A DNA stretch of 64,000 nt from Natrialba aegyptia DSM 13077 (GCF_000337535.1 NZ_AOIP01000017.1:53691-117690), one strand, 5' to 3'. Counted from the first letter of the stretch, positions 39,981 through 49,367 are shown. Translations and numbers: made by a program. Notes: generated from the sequence alone by a model not told the origin.

Positions 39981-40053
39981 AGTCCCCTGGGGTAGTGGCC
40001 AATCCTGAAGCCTTCTGGGGGCTTCGACACAGGTTCGAATCCTGTGGGGACTA
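39981..40053 (+). tRNA. tRNA-Gln (anticodon CUG)
   Basis: A 73-nt cloverleaf. The acceptor stem AGTCCCC pairs with GGGGACT, with discriminator A. The D-loop contains GGGGTAGTGG. The anticodon stem AAGCC/GGCTT encloses the loop TTCTGGG with anticodon CTG. The T-arm is ACAGG-TTCGAAT-CCTGT. No intron. CATAAATAGG about 30 bp upstream, inside the end of the HNH gene, could be its TATA box. Confidence 0.95.
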
Positions 40054-40100
40054 CTTCTCTCGCATTTCACTTCGAGTTCTTCGACAGTACCGTCTCCGGA

Positions 40101-40122
40101 TCTCCAGTTGAAACGAAGGGGT
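40101..40122 (+). repeat. ORB-like element 48 bp downstream of tRNA-Gln
   Basis: TCTCCAGTTGAAACGAAGGG and one further G are identical to the minus-strand reading of origin ORB 1 at 20 of 21 positions (single G/A change). The downstream G-string is short (GGGG then TTTGTGG). Non-coding, 26 kb from the origin, between tRNA-Gln and a lipoprotein gene. Confidence 0.6.
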
Positions 40123-40182
40123 TTGTGGCTGAGTTCGTTCCGACCAGAACGCATATTGGGTCAACGCACGTATCGTTCGTCA

Positions 40183-40989
40183 ATGGACCGACGGCAGTTT
40201 CTCGTAGTTGGATCGACGGCGGCCGTCATGGGTGTCGGCGGGTGTCTCGACAATAGCGGTGGCAATGGGCCTGGAAACGCAGGCGGGAACGGAAACGTGA
40301 CTGTCGACGCCGACGACACTGGTGGATACGGTCCGGAACCGGAGACGGTGCCCGAAGAGCGTTCGATCGACACTGGCGCATACCAGACGCAGACGTTCGA
40401 TGGCGTGGAGGTGCCGCTGGCACCGATCGACGATGTCTTCTACTGGTACCAGCGACAGGAGGCGCGGATGGCCGACGCACGCGGGTCCGATCAGTACCAG
40501 AGCGAACGCGTCGCCGGGTCGGTGCTGAGCAGCGCACCCCCGTACACTCCCGACAACGATCCAGTCGTAGACTGGTCCGAGGACGAGCGGATCGTGACCT
40601 ACTGTGGATGCCCACACAATCTTTCTGGATTACGTGCTGCGGCATTGATCGACGACGGATATGAGGAGGTGTACGCCCTCGATGAAGGCTTCCGTGAATG
40701 GAGGGACCGCGGCTACCCGCTCGAAGGTTCGGATGTCGATGACAAACAGACTACCTACCAGATTGAAGGGCAGTCCACCGCCGACGCCGGTAAGATGGTT
40801 ATGCTCGAGCAGGTCGATGCCGATCGCTTGGAAGCGGCACCGATTGGCGATGACGGCTCCTACTCCCTGCAACTCCATTATTCCGGCGCGCTCGATACCC
40901 AGTTCAGCGTCAAAGCCCCCGATTACACGGTCGAAGGGTCGCTCGAAGAACTGACGAACAACGCCGTTAGCGCCGACTTCGAGGCCTAA
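40183..40989 (+). CDS. Rhodanese-domain lipoprotein
   Basis: A 268-residue protein. MDRRQFLVVGSTAAVMGVGG followed by C is a TAT-like signal with lipobox, then a Gly/Asn-rich spacer. A rhodanese domain follows with ERIVTYCGCPHNLSGLRAAA, where Cys in the CGCPHN loop is the expected sulfur-carrying residue, and EEVYALDEGFREWRDRGYPL. The last ~90 residues are a separate beta-rich domain. It may handle sulfur or redox chemistry outside the cell. It overlaps the convergent flavin oxidoreductase gene by 4 bp. Confidence 0.88.
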   Translation: MDRRQFLVVGSTAAVMGVGGCLDNSGGNGPGNAGGNGNVTVDADDTGGYGPEPETVPEERSIDTGAYQTQTFDGVEVPLAPIDDVFYWYQRQEARMADARGSDQYQSERVAGSVLSSAPPYTPDNDPVVDWSEDERIVTYCGCPHNLSGLRAAALIDDGYEEVYALDEGFREWRDRGYPLEGSDVDDKQTTYQIEGQSTADAGKMVMLEQVDADRLEAAPIGDDGSYSLQLHYSGALDTQFSVKAPDYTVEGSLEELTNNAVSADFEA

Positions 40990-42410
40990 TCGTAGGCTCC
41001 CTCCCGATCGAGTTCACCTCGTTCGCGAAGGACGCTCGGCGTTCGACACATGCCGGGCGCACCGGTCACCTGGGGAACGGTACAGTTGTTGCAGTTTTTA
41101 CAGAGTGCGCTGGCGGTGTCGCTGTTACTGTTGCTGTTGTCGTTGGTATCGGTGGCGTTGTCGGAGCCAGTCGCGCCGCCGAGCAGTCGCGCGCCAAGTC
41201 GGGGTTCGGCGTAGAACGGGCGGGCCATGCCGACCATGTCGCAGGCGGGGTCGGCGTCAGTTGCACCGGTGCCGGTGCCGGTGCCGTCGTCGTTACCGTC
41301 GCCGTCGAGTTCCCGACCGGAGCCGAGCAGACGATCCATCTCCGTGCGGTCGCGAATCCCGCCCTCTGCGAGCACCGGAATCAACACCCGCTCGCGGACC
41401 CGTCGGCAGAAGTCCTCGTTCCACGCCGGTTCGAAGTCGTACTGCAGCGACTGCACGCGGTTGGCGAGCGCGACGAGTCGCTTCCGGGTCGCGCCGCCGA
41501 ACGCTGCGTCGTACTCCTCCTGTAGCCGTTCGTTTTCCCACGCCCGATCCGGATACTCGCCGCGGATGATACTCATGTCCCAGACGACCGACGTTTGAAC
41601 CGGCACCACTGCGTCGTAGCCGATCCGTTCGACCCGCCGCGCGAGTTCAACGCCGTCTCCCAGCGAGAGTTTCCGGCGGACGACGGGCGGGGCGGGGGTC
41701 TCCGCCGGCACCTTCGTCAGCAGCGGCACGTCTCCCGCTCGCTCTCGAATCTCGTCGTGAACCAGCGCGAGGAACTCGAGGCGGGCCTCGGGCGAGCCGC
41801 CGAACTCGTCCTCGCGGCGGTTGTAGAACGGCGAGAGGAACTGCTGGACGATCCCCATGTTCGCTCCCGCGAGGTGGATGCCGTCGTAACCCGCCTCGAC
41901 CGCGCACGCCGCCGCGCGGCCGAAGTCGGCCGCGAGTTCGTAGACCTCGTCGGTCGAGAGTACGTGCGGCTCGAACGCGAGGAATCCTAGCCGGTCCAGC
42001 ACTCGCAGTTGCCAGGGCGGCGTCGAGACGGCGAGCTGTTCGAGTTCGGGATTTGCTCGCCTGAACTCGGCGTGCCAGGTTTCCATGCTCCGGAGGCCGC
42101 CGTGTTCGAGTTGGAGGACGATACGGCTGCCGTGGTCGTGGATGCGGTCGGTCAGCCGCGAGAGCTGGGAGACGAACGCGGGGTCGTGGACGCGGGTCAT
42201 GCCGGGTGCGGCGCAGCCGCCCTCACCGCGGACGATGGTTGCGCCCTGGCAGATGAGGCCGACCCCGGATTCGGCGGCTGGTTCGAGGTCGTCAATCAGC
42301 GTGTCGACGGCGTCAGGGCCGTTGCCCGCACACTCGAGTAGCGGGGCGCGATAGAGTCGGTTCGGGACCGTGAGGCCGCCGATATCGATGGGGTCCTCGA
42401 GCGTAGCCAT
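40986..42410 (-). CDS. Old yellow enzyme / 2,4-dienoyl-CoA reductase-like flavin oxidoreductase
   Basis: A 474-residue FMN TIM-barrel protein. LTVPNRLYRAPLLECAG, the HDHGSRIVLQLEHGG loop, YDGIHLAGANMGIVQQFLSP, YNRREDEFGGSPEARL and VLAEGGIRDRTEMDRLLGSG are OYE-family motifs. A C-terminal cysteine set (CKNCNNC...C, i.e. ALCKNCNNCTVPQVTGAPGM then C) resembles the [4Fe-4S] site of dienoyl-CoA reductases, although the FAD/NADPH domain of those enzymes is missing. Two low-complexity Asp/Gly/Thr/Asn inserts (~residues 370-390 and ~415-435) interrupt the C-terminal part. Confidence 0.88.
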   Translation of the reverse strand: MATLEDPIDIGGLTVPNRLYRAPLLECAGNGPDAVDTLIDDLEPAAESGVGLICQGATIVRGEGGCAAPGMTRVHDPAFVSQLSRLTDRIHDHGSRIVLQLEHGGLRSMETWHAEFRRANPELEQLAVSTPPWQLRVLDRLGFLAFEPHVLSTDEVYELAADFGRAAACAVEAGYDGIHLAGANMGIVQQFLSPFYNRREDEFGGSPEARLEFLALVHDEIRERAGDVPLLTKVPAETPAPPVVRRKLSLGDGVELARRVERIGYDAVVPVQTSVVWDMSIIRGEYPDRAWENERLQEEYDAAFGGATRKRLVALANRVQSLQYDFEPAWNEDFCRRVRERVLIPVLAEGGIRDRTEMDRLLGSGRELDGDGNDDGTGTGTGATDADPACDMVGMARPFYAEPRLGARLLGGATGSDNATDTNDNSNSNSDTASALCKNCNNCTVPQVTGAPGMCRTPSVLRERGELDREGAYD

Positions 42411-42503
42411 CCGTGGTGTCGTCGGCGTTTCGACGGGAACGACCAAGAGTATACCGTCGCTACCAGCCAATTGCTGCCGGCCCACCGAGTGGGTCGCGAG
42501 TGC

Positions 42504-43019
42504 TTACTTTCCAACGTCGAGTAGGGCCACGCGCTCGCCGACCAGCGCCGCGAGCGAGGCGTCCGTCGCGGCCCGTTCGGCGTCCGTGATGTCGAAGAAC
42601 GTCTGCAGAACGTCTTCGTCTTGCTGATCGAGCGTCGGCTCGGCTCCCGCGAACGCCTCGAGTTCGGTCACCGCGGTGCGGGCGGCGTCGAGGTTGCTCT
42701 CGTTTTTGGGGCCGGCGTGGTCGATGAGCACGACGGCTCGATTCTCGCCCTCGTCGACGCCCATCTCGAGTGCGCGGTCGATCTGGCGGCGACCGGCGGC
42801 GTACAGGAGGATCTCGACGGCGCGGTCGTGGGCGACGTTCTCGCCCCGGTCGGTCGCGCGGTCGGCGCGTTCGACGGCGCGTTCGAGGTGCGCGCGGTCG
42901 GCGACGTATCGCGCGTCGAAGGCCTGGAGCGTCGCGCCGTCTCGCTCGCCGATCGCGGTCAGGTCCGCGACGAACGAATCGAGATCGTCGATGTCGAGAC
43001 GGCATTCGAGCAGGTCCAT
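42504..43019 (-). CDS. cgi121: KEOPS complex subunit Cgi121
   Basis: A 171-residue protein. HDRAVEILLYAAGRRQIDRA and LEMGVDEGENRAVVLIDHAG are the Cgi121 core, and the order fits the TPRKB/Cgi121 family. KEOPS installs the t6A modification at position 37 of ANN-decoding tRNAs; Cgi121 recruits tRNA through its 3' end. Its ATG overlaps the hel308 stop by one base, the conserved hel308-cgi121 pairing in haloarchaea. Other KEOPS genes are not in the window. Confidence 0.88.
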   Translation of the reverse strand: MDLLECRLDIDDLDSFVADLTAIGERDGATLQAFDARYVADRAHLERAVERADRATDRGENVAHDRAVEILLYAAGRRQIDRALEMGVDEGENRAVVLIDHAGPKNESNLDAARTAVTELEAFAGAEPTLDQQDEDVLQTFFDITDAERAATDASLAALVGERVALLDVGK

Positions 43020-45439
43020 CAGAAGTCACCCAGGCTGGCTTGGTCGTCGTCCGCTTCGCCGTCGCGCTCGCGTTTCGTCGTCGTGCCCTCGCTTCCGTCG
43101 TTGTCGCCCGAGTCGGCTGCCGAACCAGCTCCGGCGTCGACCGGTACCGGCTCGACGCCCTCCATCGAGGGGTCCTCGCGGCCGGCGCTTTCGAGGATGT
43201 TCTCGGCCGTCTTCTCGCCCTTCAGGACGTGCAAGAGGACGCCCTTGTCCGCCGTTCGCAGATCCGCGGGCGCTTCGATGCCGGCCTCGTAGAGCCGGCG
43301 GGCGCGCTTTCGACCGATGCCGCTCACTGACACGAGTTCGAGGAGTTCCTCGCCGACGCCGTGTTCGACGCGGGTGCGGGCCTCGCGGACGGCGACGGTC
43401 CACTCGCTGTCGATCTCGGCTGCGAGCGATTCGGCGGCTCCGAGCAGCCACTCGGCGGTGTCGACCTTGCCGCGGAGGTCGCCGGGGCCGATCTTGTAGC
43501 GTTCGGTGATCGTCTCCTCGTCGTCCTCCGTGGCCCAGTCCTCGAGCAGCTTTCCCGTCTTCAGCGCGGCGAGCCAGTCCTCGAAGCGGTCCTCCTCGAA
43601 CTCGCTAGGCGCGTCGCCCAGCAGTTCTGCCTCGCGCTCGTAGTAGAGTTCGCCGAACTTCTCGTCTTCGCCCGAGCGCAAGTAGAGTTCGTACATGTCG
43701 GGCGTACGCGAGACGAGTTGGTAGAGGCCGAGGGCGGTCGGGCGGTCGTCGGCGTCGTCGAGGCCGTGGACGATTTCGGCGGCGCTCATCGGATCGAGAT
43801 AGAGCCGGGAGACGGTGTGGCCGAGGCTGGTGGCCTCGAGTTCTTCGTCCCGGCCGGTCGCGCTCTCGCTCCCGTCGCCGTCGGCCAGATCGGCCGCCGA
43901 CGTGAACGCGCTCGCCGCGTCGGCGTCGGTGCCGAGGGTGTCTTCTAATCCGCCGCTGGACTCCGATGCGAGTGGCCGCTCGCGGTCGATGAAGTCGTTA
44001 CGTTCGAGGTAGTCGAGCACGTCGTCGGTCACTCGCTCGAGGCGTCCGGCCTCGCTCGACTGGCTGGCGTAGAGGGTCGCTTCGAGGAACTCGAGGAGGC
44101 CCTCCCGCGTGCGGGCGAAGCCGGAGGCGATGGTCGCGAGCACGTGGGTTCGCAGCGCGGGCTCGGCGGCCAGTTTCGAGCGGACCGGCTCCGGATCGGC
44201 CCAGACGTACCGGTCGAACAGTTCCTCGCTCTCGTCGTGGTTTTTCGCGAGCAGGACGGCCTCGCCGTAGGGGTCGAGCCCCGGGCGGCCGGCCCGGCCC
44301 ATCATCTGGTGGACTTCGAGCACGTCGAGCGGCGACATTCCGCCCGCGCTGGGGTCGAAACGCCGCCAGTCGCGCACGATGACGCGGCGGGCGGGCGTGT
44401 TCACGCCGGCGGCGAGCGTCGGCGTCGCGGAGATCACTTTGAGGTGACGGTCGCGGAAGGCGTCTTCGACCAGGCTGCGCTGGGTACTCGAGAGGCCGGC
44501 GTGGTGAAAGGCCGACCCGCGTTCGACGCAGTCGGCGAGATCCTGACTCGTTTCCGTGTCGCTGTCCTCGCGGATTTCCGCGGCCAGTTCCTCCAGGTCG
44601 GCCCGCTCGCCGGCAGTTAGCTCCCGGCTAGAGACCTGCCCGAGACGGCGAGCGGCGGCCTCTGCGTTGCGCCGCGAGTTCACGAAGACGAGCGAGGAAC
44701 CGCCCTCCTGCAGGATGTCCCGGACGAGCGCGGCCTCCTGTTTCTCGCCGCCGTCGACGGGCACCTCCCGGGTCGACCCGTCGTCGAAGTTCAGGGCGTT
44801 GCCGTAGTGGACGCCCATCTGGAGGTCGATCGGCCGCCAGTCGGTGTCGACGAGGGAGGCGTCGAGCCAGTCGGCGAGTTCATCTGCGTTACCGACGGTC
44901 GCCGAGAGGGCGACGACCTGCAGTTGCGGGTTGAGCCGCCGGAGTTTGGCGAGGGTGACTTCGAGCGTCGGGCCGCGGTTTCGGTCGTCGATGAGGTGGA
45001 CCTCGTCGCTGACGACGCAGGTGAGATCGGAGAGCCAGTCTGCGCCGTTGCGCACGAGCGAGTCGACCTTCTCGCTGGTCGCGACGACGATGTCCTTGGT
45101 CGCGAGCCAGTCGCTCGTGCTCTCGTAGTTGCCGGTCGCGACGCCCGTCGTCACGCCGAACTCTTCGTAGGCGTCGAACTCGGCCTTTTTCTCGCTGGCC
45201 AGGGCTCGCAGGGGGACGATGTACAGCGCCTTCCCGCCGCGTTTGACGGCGGAGAGCATCGACAGCGCGGCGATCATCGTCTTGCCGCTGGCGGTGGGGA
45301 CGGCGGCGACGAGGTTCTCCCCGTCGGTTGCACCGGCCTCGACGGCCTCGGCTTGTGGCGGGTAGAGTTCCTCGATGCCGTCCCGCTGGAAGTGCGAAAT
45401 CGCCCCGGGCGGGAGCCCCGACAGCTCCTCGACGTTCAT
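43019..45439 (-). CDS. hel308: Hel308/Hjm DNA repair helicase
   Basis: An 806-residue superfamily 2 helicase. [15 protein letters not shown] is Walker A (~residues 46-54), VSDEVHLID the DEVH box, [16 protein letters not shown] motif III, and [19 protein letters not shown] segment ([20 protein letters not shown]) and [20 protein letters not shown] motifs V-VI. A winged-helix and ratchet region follows, then helix-hairpin-helix residues [16 protein letters not shown]. It unwinds forked DNA at stalled forks, 3' to 5'. A TATA-like TTTAAAC lies ~25 bp upstream. An acidic insert after residue ~460 is typical halophilic expansion. Confidence 0.95.
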   Translation of the reverse strand: MNVEELSGLPPGAISHFQRDGIEELYPPQAEAVEAGATDGENLVAAVPTASGKTMIAALSMLSAVKRGGKALYIVPLRALASEKKAEFDAYEEFGVTTGVATGNYESTSDWLATKDIVVATSEKVDSLVRNGADWLSDLTCVVSDEVHLIDDRNRGPTLEVTLAKLRRLNPQLQVVALSATVGNADELADWLDASLVDTDWRPIDLQMGVHYGNALNFDDGSTREVPVDGGEKQEAALVRDILQEGGSSLVFVNSRRNAEAAARRLGQVSSRELTAGERADLEELAAEIREDSDTETSQDLADCVERGSAFHHAGLSSTQRSLVEDAFRDRHLKVISATPTLAAGVNTPARRVIVRDWRRFDPSAGGMSPLDVLEVHQMMGRAGRPGLDPYGEAVLLAKNHDESEELFDRYVWADPEPVRSKLAAEPALRTHVLATIASGFARTREGLLEFLEATLYASQSSEAGRLERVTDDVLDYLERNDFIDRERPLASESSGGLEDTLGTDADAASAFTSAADLADGDGSESATGRDEELEATSLGHTVSRLYLDPMSAAEIVHGLDDADDRPTALGLYQLVSRTPDMYELYLRSGEDEKFGELYYEREAELLGDAPSEFEEDRFEDWLAALKTGKLLEDWATEDDEETITERYKIGPGDLRGKVDTAEWLLGAAESLAAEIDSEWTVAVREARTRVEHGVGEELLELVSVSGIGRKRARRLYEAGIEAPADLRTADKGVLLHVLKGEKTAENILESAGREDPSMEGVEPVPVDAGAGSAADSGDNDGSEGTTTKRERDGEADDDQASLGDF

Positions 45440-45562
45440 TACCCGTGATTGGCGCGTCCCGGGGTTTAAACTGTCGTCTTCCGGGTCGCGTCGTGCTCGC
45501 CTTTCGCCGGCCGAGCAGTTGCCCTCGGTGAACGGGAGATCGATGCCGTTGGACCGCGATAC

Positions 45563-46939
45563 TCAGCCCTCCGTATCCGGTTTCGGATCGTTCTCGTCCG
45601 TTTCAGACTCCGACTGCGGCCGAACGACGACTGTCGAGACGCGCATCCCCTCGACAGCCGTCACATCGAACTCGTAGCCTTCGATGGTGACCTGATCGCC
45701 GGTCTCCGGCGGCCGACCCAATCGATCGAGGACCAATCCCCCGACAGTTTCGACCGCATCGTGCTCGAACTCGCTTTTTAGCGCATCGTTGAGCGCTGCG
45801 AGGGTCACACCGCCGTCGACGACCGTCCCGTCCGCACGCTGTTCGTCGTCGATCGAGGGCTCCCGGGCCGCCACGTCGAACTCGTCGCGGATGTCGCCGA
45901 CGACGACCTCGACGATATCTTCGATGGCAACGATCCCCTCGAGGACGCCCCACTCGTCGATGATGGCCGCCATCTGGGCTCGTTCCTCCTGGAGTTCCGC
46001 GAGGAGTTCGCCGACGGTCGTCGTCTCCGGGACGACCGGCATCTCGCGCGCGAGTTCACCGGCGGTGATCGGCGTGGACGAATCGCTGGCGTCCGCAATC
46101 GTCTCGCTCGCGCGGATGACATCCTTGGCGTCGACGAGGCCGACGACCTGGTCCGGGTCGTCCGCGTCGACGATGGGGTAGCGAGTGTGTCCCTCGTCGA
46201 CGATGAGATGGCGGAGTTCCGGGAGGGGAGTGTCGGCGGGAACGCTGTGCACGTCAGGTCGGGGAACCATCACCTCGCGGACCGTCACGTCGTCGAGTTC
46301 GAAGACGCGCTCGACCATCTGCACCTCTTCGGTGGCGACGTTGCCTTCCTCACCGGCGCGGGAGAGGGCCATGCGGAGTTCCTCCTCGGAGAGCGTCTCG
46401 TCGGTCTCGGACACGGGCGGAACGCCGAGTAGTCGGGTGAAGGCGTTTGCCGTCCCGTTGAAGACGATAATGCCCGGAATGAACACGTAGTAGAAGGCTT
46501 TCATCGGCAGGGCGACGATCAGCGCGATCTGCTCGGCCTGTGCGATGGCGATGGTCTTCGGTGCGAGTTCGCCAAACACGACGTGGAGGAACGTGATGGC
46601 GCTGAAGCCGATCGCGACGGCGACGAAGTGGATCAGTCCGTCCGGAAGGACTTCGCCGAGGATCGGTTGGATGAGCGACGCGACTGCGGGTTCGCCGATC
46701 CAGCCGAGTCCGAGCGAGGCGAGCGTAATTCCCAGTTGCGTGACTGCCAGGTAGGAATCCAGGTCGTCCATCGCCTCCTGAAGCGTCGCCGCGCCGCGTC
46801 TTCCCTCCGCGACGAGGGTTTCGACAGCTGTCGCCCGTACCCGAACGTAGGCGAACTCGGCGGCGACGAAGAAGCCGTTGAGCCCGACGAGAAAGAGGGC
46901 GGCGGCAAGCCGGCCGAGCGAGAACGCGAGATCTACCAT
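45563..46939 (-). CDS. CNNM/CorC-like transporter with CBS pair (hemolysin family)
   Basis: A 458-residue protein. An N-terminal DUF21 membrane domain with four hydrophobic segments (LFLVGLNGFFVAAEFAYVRV, ITFLHVVFGELAPKTIAIAQ) is followed by a CBS pair (VMVPRPDVHSVPADTPLPEL, RYPIVDADDPDQVVGLVDAK, IDEWGVLEGIVAIEDIVEVV). The C-terminal CorC_HlyC domain reads FDVTAVEGMRVSTVVVRP. Relatives export magnesium or sodium; transport specificity is not shown. The chosen ATG is immediately before the first membrane span. Confidence 0.9.
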   Translation of the reverse strand: MVDLAFSLGRLAAALFLVGLNGFFVAAEFAYVRVRATAVETLVAEGRRGAATLQEAMDDLDSYLAVTQLGITLASLGLGWIGEPAVASLIQPILGEVLPDGLIHFVAVAIGFSAITFLHVVFGELAPKTIAIAQAEQIALIVALPMKAFYYVFIPGIIVFNGTANAFTRLLGVPPVSETDETLSEEELRMALSRAGEEGNVATEEVQMVERVFELDDVTVREVMVPRPDVHSVPADTPLPELRHLIVDEGHTRYPIVDADDPDQVVGLVDAKDVIRASETIADASDSSTPITAGELAREMPVVPETTTVGELLAELQEERAQMAAIIDEWGVLEGIVAIEDIVEVVVGDIRDEFDVAAREPSIDDEQRADGTVVDGGVTLAALNDALKSEFEHDAVETVGGLVLDRLGRPPETGDQVTIEGYEFDVTAVEGMRVSTVVVRPQSESETDENDPKPDTEG

Positions 46940-47119
46940 CGTCCTCGGCAGTGTTGTCGTTCGAAATCGACTCGACACGACGTCCGTCGGCGTGAATTCA
47001 TGGGTAGTCCCTCTCGTGCCGATCACTAAACAGTATGGTCATTCTCGAACGCCACGGTAGGCGGTATCTGGCCGCATGCTCACGGATTCCCGATGGACTG
47101 GGTCCGCGAGCAAGCGGAT

Positions 47120-48172
47120 TTACGCGCGCAGCGTTTCGATCGCGTCCGTAACCCCGTCGGCCACCGCGGCCCAGTCCGACTGTCTGATATCGGTCGCCTG
47201 TTCGATCTGGATCGTCCGTCCGATCGGGGCGAGTTCGTTGAGCACGTTCTCGGGGTTCGCTCCGGTGTAGGCCGTCGCGTCACGGTCGACGATCTCGACC
47301 GTTCGATCGGGCAGGCGTTCCGCGATGGCGTCTTTCACGGTGTCTTTGTCCGAGCGTTCGGCGGTTCCACCGATGAGAACGCCGTCGTCGGCGTACCCGT
47401 GGAAGGCAACGCTCCAGTCGAACTGCTGGTCGAGCAACGCATCCAGCGCGGGGAACGATCGACGGTGGAGTTCTGTCGAGTACGTGTGCCAGCGGGTGAA
47501 CGCGCCCCCGCCGTCGTTGAACCCCGAACAGATCCATCCCGCCCCGTCGACCGCTTCGGCGACCCGGGACGCCTGGAAGTCCGTCCCGTATTCGATATAG
47601 CCGCCGTGGGGTGCGATCACTACAACACCGTCACCCTCGATACCGTACTCGACGAACTCGTCGTTCAGTTCCCCCGCTTGTCGGGTGTCGTAATCCGGGT
47701 GGGCCGCCTGCGCGCCGACCGCCCCCGTCGAGGAATCGCTTGCTCCGATTCGATCGAGCCCGCTCGCAGTCAGTCGAAGCATCTCGCCCTCGTGGTTCGA
47801 CGCAACGGTGTACACCGCGTTTTCGAACCCGTCAGCCGTCGCTTCGCGTCCGATCCTGATCTGTTGCCCGATCGCCACCTGCTCGTTCTCGACCAACTGA
47901 CATGGAACCGAACAGTACTGCTCCGAACTCGACCGTGATTCCCAGTCTGCGGCAGCCGTTTCAAGTGTCGCCTCCCAGTGATCGACGGTCTCACAACCGT
48001 CCGCGTACACCCACTGGTCGGAACCACTCTGCATCTTCGCCCGTGAGTCGGCGACTTGCGTCCGGACGCTGGTCGTCAATGCACCGATGCCGAGCAGCCC
48101 TGCGCCCGCCGCGATAATCCGCCGGCGCGAGCGAGTCTGTCGATCGCCGTCACCCGTCCCGTTTTCACGCAT
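47120..48172 (-). CDS. Secreted poly-gamma-glutamate hydrolase family protein
   Basis: A 350-residue protein. The N-terminus has twin arginines before a hydrophobic stretch (SRRRIIAAGAGLLGIGALTT), a TAT-type signal. The catalytic domain shows VVVIAPHGGYIEYGTDFQAS (metal-binding His/Glu), ELHRRSFPALDALLDQQF (second His) and WSVAFHGYADDGVLIGG, matching phage-derived poly-gamma-glutamate hydrolases (PF05908 type). It would trim or release gamma-linked polyglutamate outside the cell. No capsule synthesis genes (pgsB/C/A) are in the window. Confidence 0.85.
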   Translation of the reverse strand: MRENGTGDGDRQTRSRRRIIAAGAGLLGIGALTTSVRTQVADSRAKMQSGSDQWVYADGCETVDHWEATLETAAADWESRSSSEQYCSVPCQLVENEQVAIGQQIRIGREATADGFENAVYTVASNHEGEMLRLTASGLDRIGASDSSTGAVGAQAAHPDYDTRQAGELNDEFVEYGIEGDGVVVIAPHGGYIEYGTDFQASRVAEAVDGAGWICSGFNDGGGAFTRWHTYSTELHRRSFPALDALLDQQFDWSVAFHGYADDGVLIGGTAERSDKDTVKDAIAERLPDRTVEIVDRDATAYTGANPENVLNELAPIGRTIQIEQATDIRQSDWAAVADGVTDAIETLRA

Positions 48173-48343
48173 CGTAATAGTGATCCGCTATTAGAACCAG
48201 TTCAATCCATTGGTGTACGTCGCGGCGGCCCGTTTCTCATCACTTCCGCTCCGTCTCCGTCCTCCCTTTTCGAGGGTTCACCGTCGCGAACTTCTCGCCG
48301 GTCCGCACTTCTCGTTCTATCCGGGCGTCGGTCCGGAAACGGT

Positions 48344-48616
48344 ATGTCGAAGACGTACCAACCGTCGTCCATGCGAGTCGAGTTCGACGAGGACACCTGT
48401 ATCGGGATGTACCAGTGCGTCGCCGAATGGGACGCCTTCGAGGAGGACAAATCGAAGGGCAAGGCGACGCTCGAAGGAAGCGAGGAGGTCGACGACGGCA
48501 TTTTCGCCCGCGACGTTCCCGACGACGCTGAACTCGATGCGAAGTTCGCCGCCCGGACCTGCCCGGTCGATGCGATCACGATTTACGACGATGACGGCGA
48601 GCAGTTGATTCCCTGA
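48344..48616 (+). CDS. Small [3Fe-4S]-type ferredoxin
   Basis: A 90-residue acidic protein. MRVEFDEDTCIGMYQCVAEW has two cysteines in a C-x5-C arrangement, and ARTCPVDAI supplies the third with its usual proline. The missing fourth cysteine indicates a 3Fe-4S cluster, as in actinobacterial P450 ferredoxins (CIGxGQC...CP). ATG at 48344 or the internal ATG at 48371 could start it. A Bat-type regulator and a cytochrome P450 gene follow, so it is a credible electron donor to that P450. Confidence 0.85.
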   Translation: MSKTYQPSSMRVEFDEDTCIGMYQCVAEWDAFEEDKSKGKATLEGSEEVDDGIFARDVPDDAELDAKFAARTCPVDAITIYDDDGEQLIP

Positions 48617-48630
48617 CTGACGTTGATTTG

Positions 48631-49287
48631 CTAGTAGTTCAGTGCTGCATCCACCAGTTCCGACTCGACCGTTCGGAGGAGTGTCGAGGCTGCACTCTCC
48701 GAACACCCGAGTGCTGTCGCAACCTCGGAAAGCGACGCCGTCCGTGGAATGTCGTAGTACCCCGCTTCTCGAGCCGTTTCCATCGCCTCGAACTGCCGTG
48801 CGGTCAACCGCCCAGCGAGCGTCTCGGCTGTTTGCTGGTGAGCGCTCACTCGCTCAACTTCGACGCCGATATCCTCCGGAAATCGGTTGATCAGTCCCGA
48901 GAGGGCGTCGGATTCTCCGAGTACGGTGACGTGAACGGTTTCTCGTCCAGTGTACACAATTGGCGGAACGAGTACAAGGCCGGGTTCGTCGAACGCGCCC
49001 AGCAGCGTTTCGTCAGCAGCGCGGACATCCATCACGGCGTACGCGTAGAACGTGTCCCTATCGATCGGCATGAGTTCGAACCGATGGACGACATCCAGGT
49101 CGACCGCCGTCTCTCGGACTGCATCACAGTCGCCGACGATCAGTGAGAGGAACCGCACTCGTTCCGTCTCGGCGTCGACGTGCCACGAAAGCAACTCCTC
49201 GCGGTGAATCTCTAGTTCGGCGTCGGGTGTGGGAATTGGAAGTTGCATCCGCTCCGGAAGCTGAAGGGTCAGATCCGTCGACTGCAT
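48631..49287 (-). CDS. Bat-type helix-turn-helix regulator next to P450
   Basis: A 218-residue protein starting MQSTDLTLQLPERMQLPIPT. The N-terminal sensing region contains FELMPIDRDTFYAYAVMDVR and further uncharacterised beta strands. The C-terminal HTH-10 domain reads LTARQFEAMETAREAGYYDI and TASLSEVATALGCSESAAST. The ATG is 19 bp from a TATA box, giving a leaderless transcript. It is divergent from the P450 gene with 80 bp between starts, and tail-to-tail with the ferredoxin, so it probably controls the P450. Confidence 0.9.
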   Translation of the reverse strand: MQSTDLTLQLPERMQLPIPTPDAELEIHREELLSWHVDAETERVRFLSLIVGDCDAVRETAVDLDVVHRFELMPIDRDTFYAYAVMDVRAADETLLGAFDEPGLVLVPPIVYTGRETVHVTVLGESDALSGLINRFPEDIGVEVERVSAHQQTAETLAGRLTARQFEAMETAREAGYYDIPRTASLSEVATALGCSESAASTLLRTVESELVDAALNY

Positions 49288-49305
49288 ATCGACACATTCC
49301 GGACC

Positions 49306-49314
49306 AATATAAAG
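49306..49314 (-). promoter_or_regulatory. TATA box of the P450-linked regulator
   Basis: AATATAAAG (minus strand CTTTATATT) lies 19-27 bp upstream of the regulator ATG within the 80-bp divergent promoter region shared with the P450 gene. Confidence 0.65.
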
Positions 49315-49367
49315 AAGTTCAGTGCTTCGAGGGAACGTCGACATAGCTCCCGGTCTCACTATCAGTT

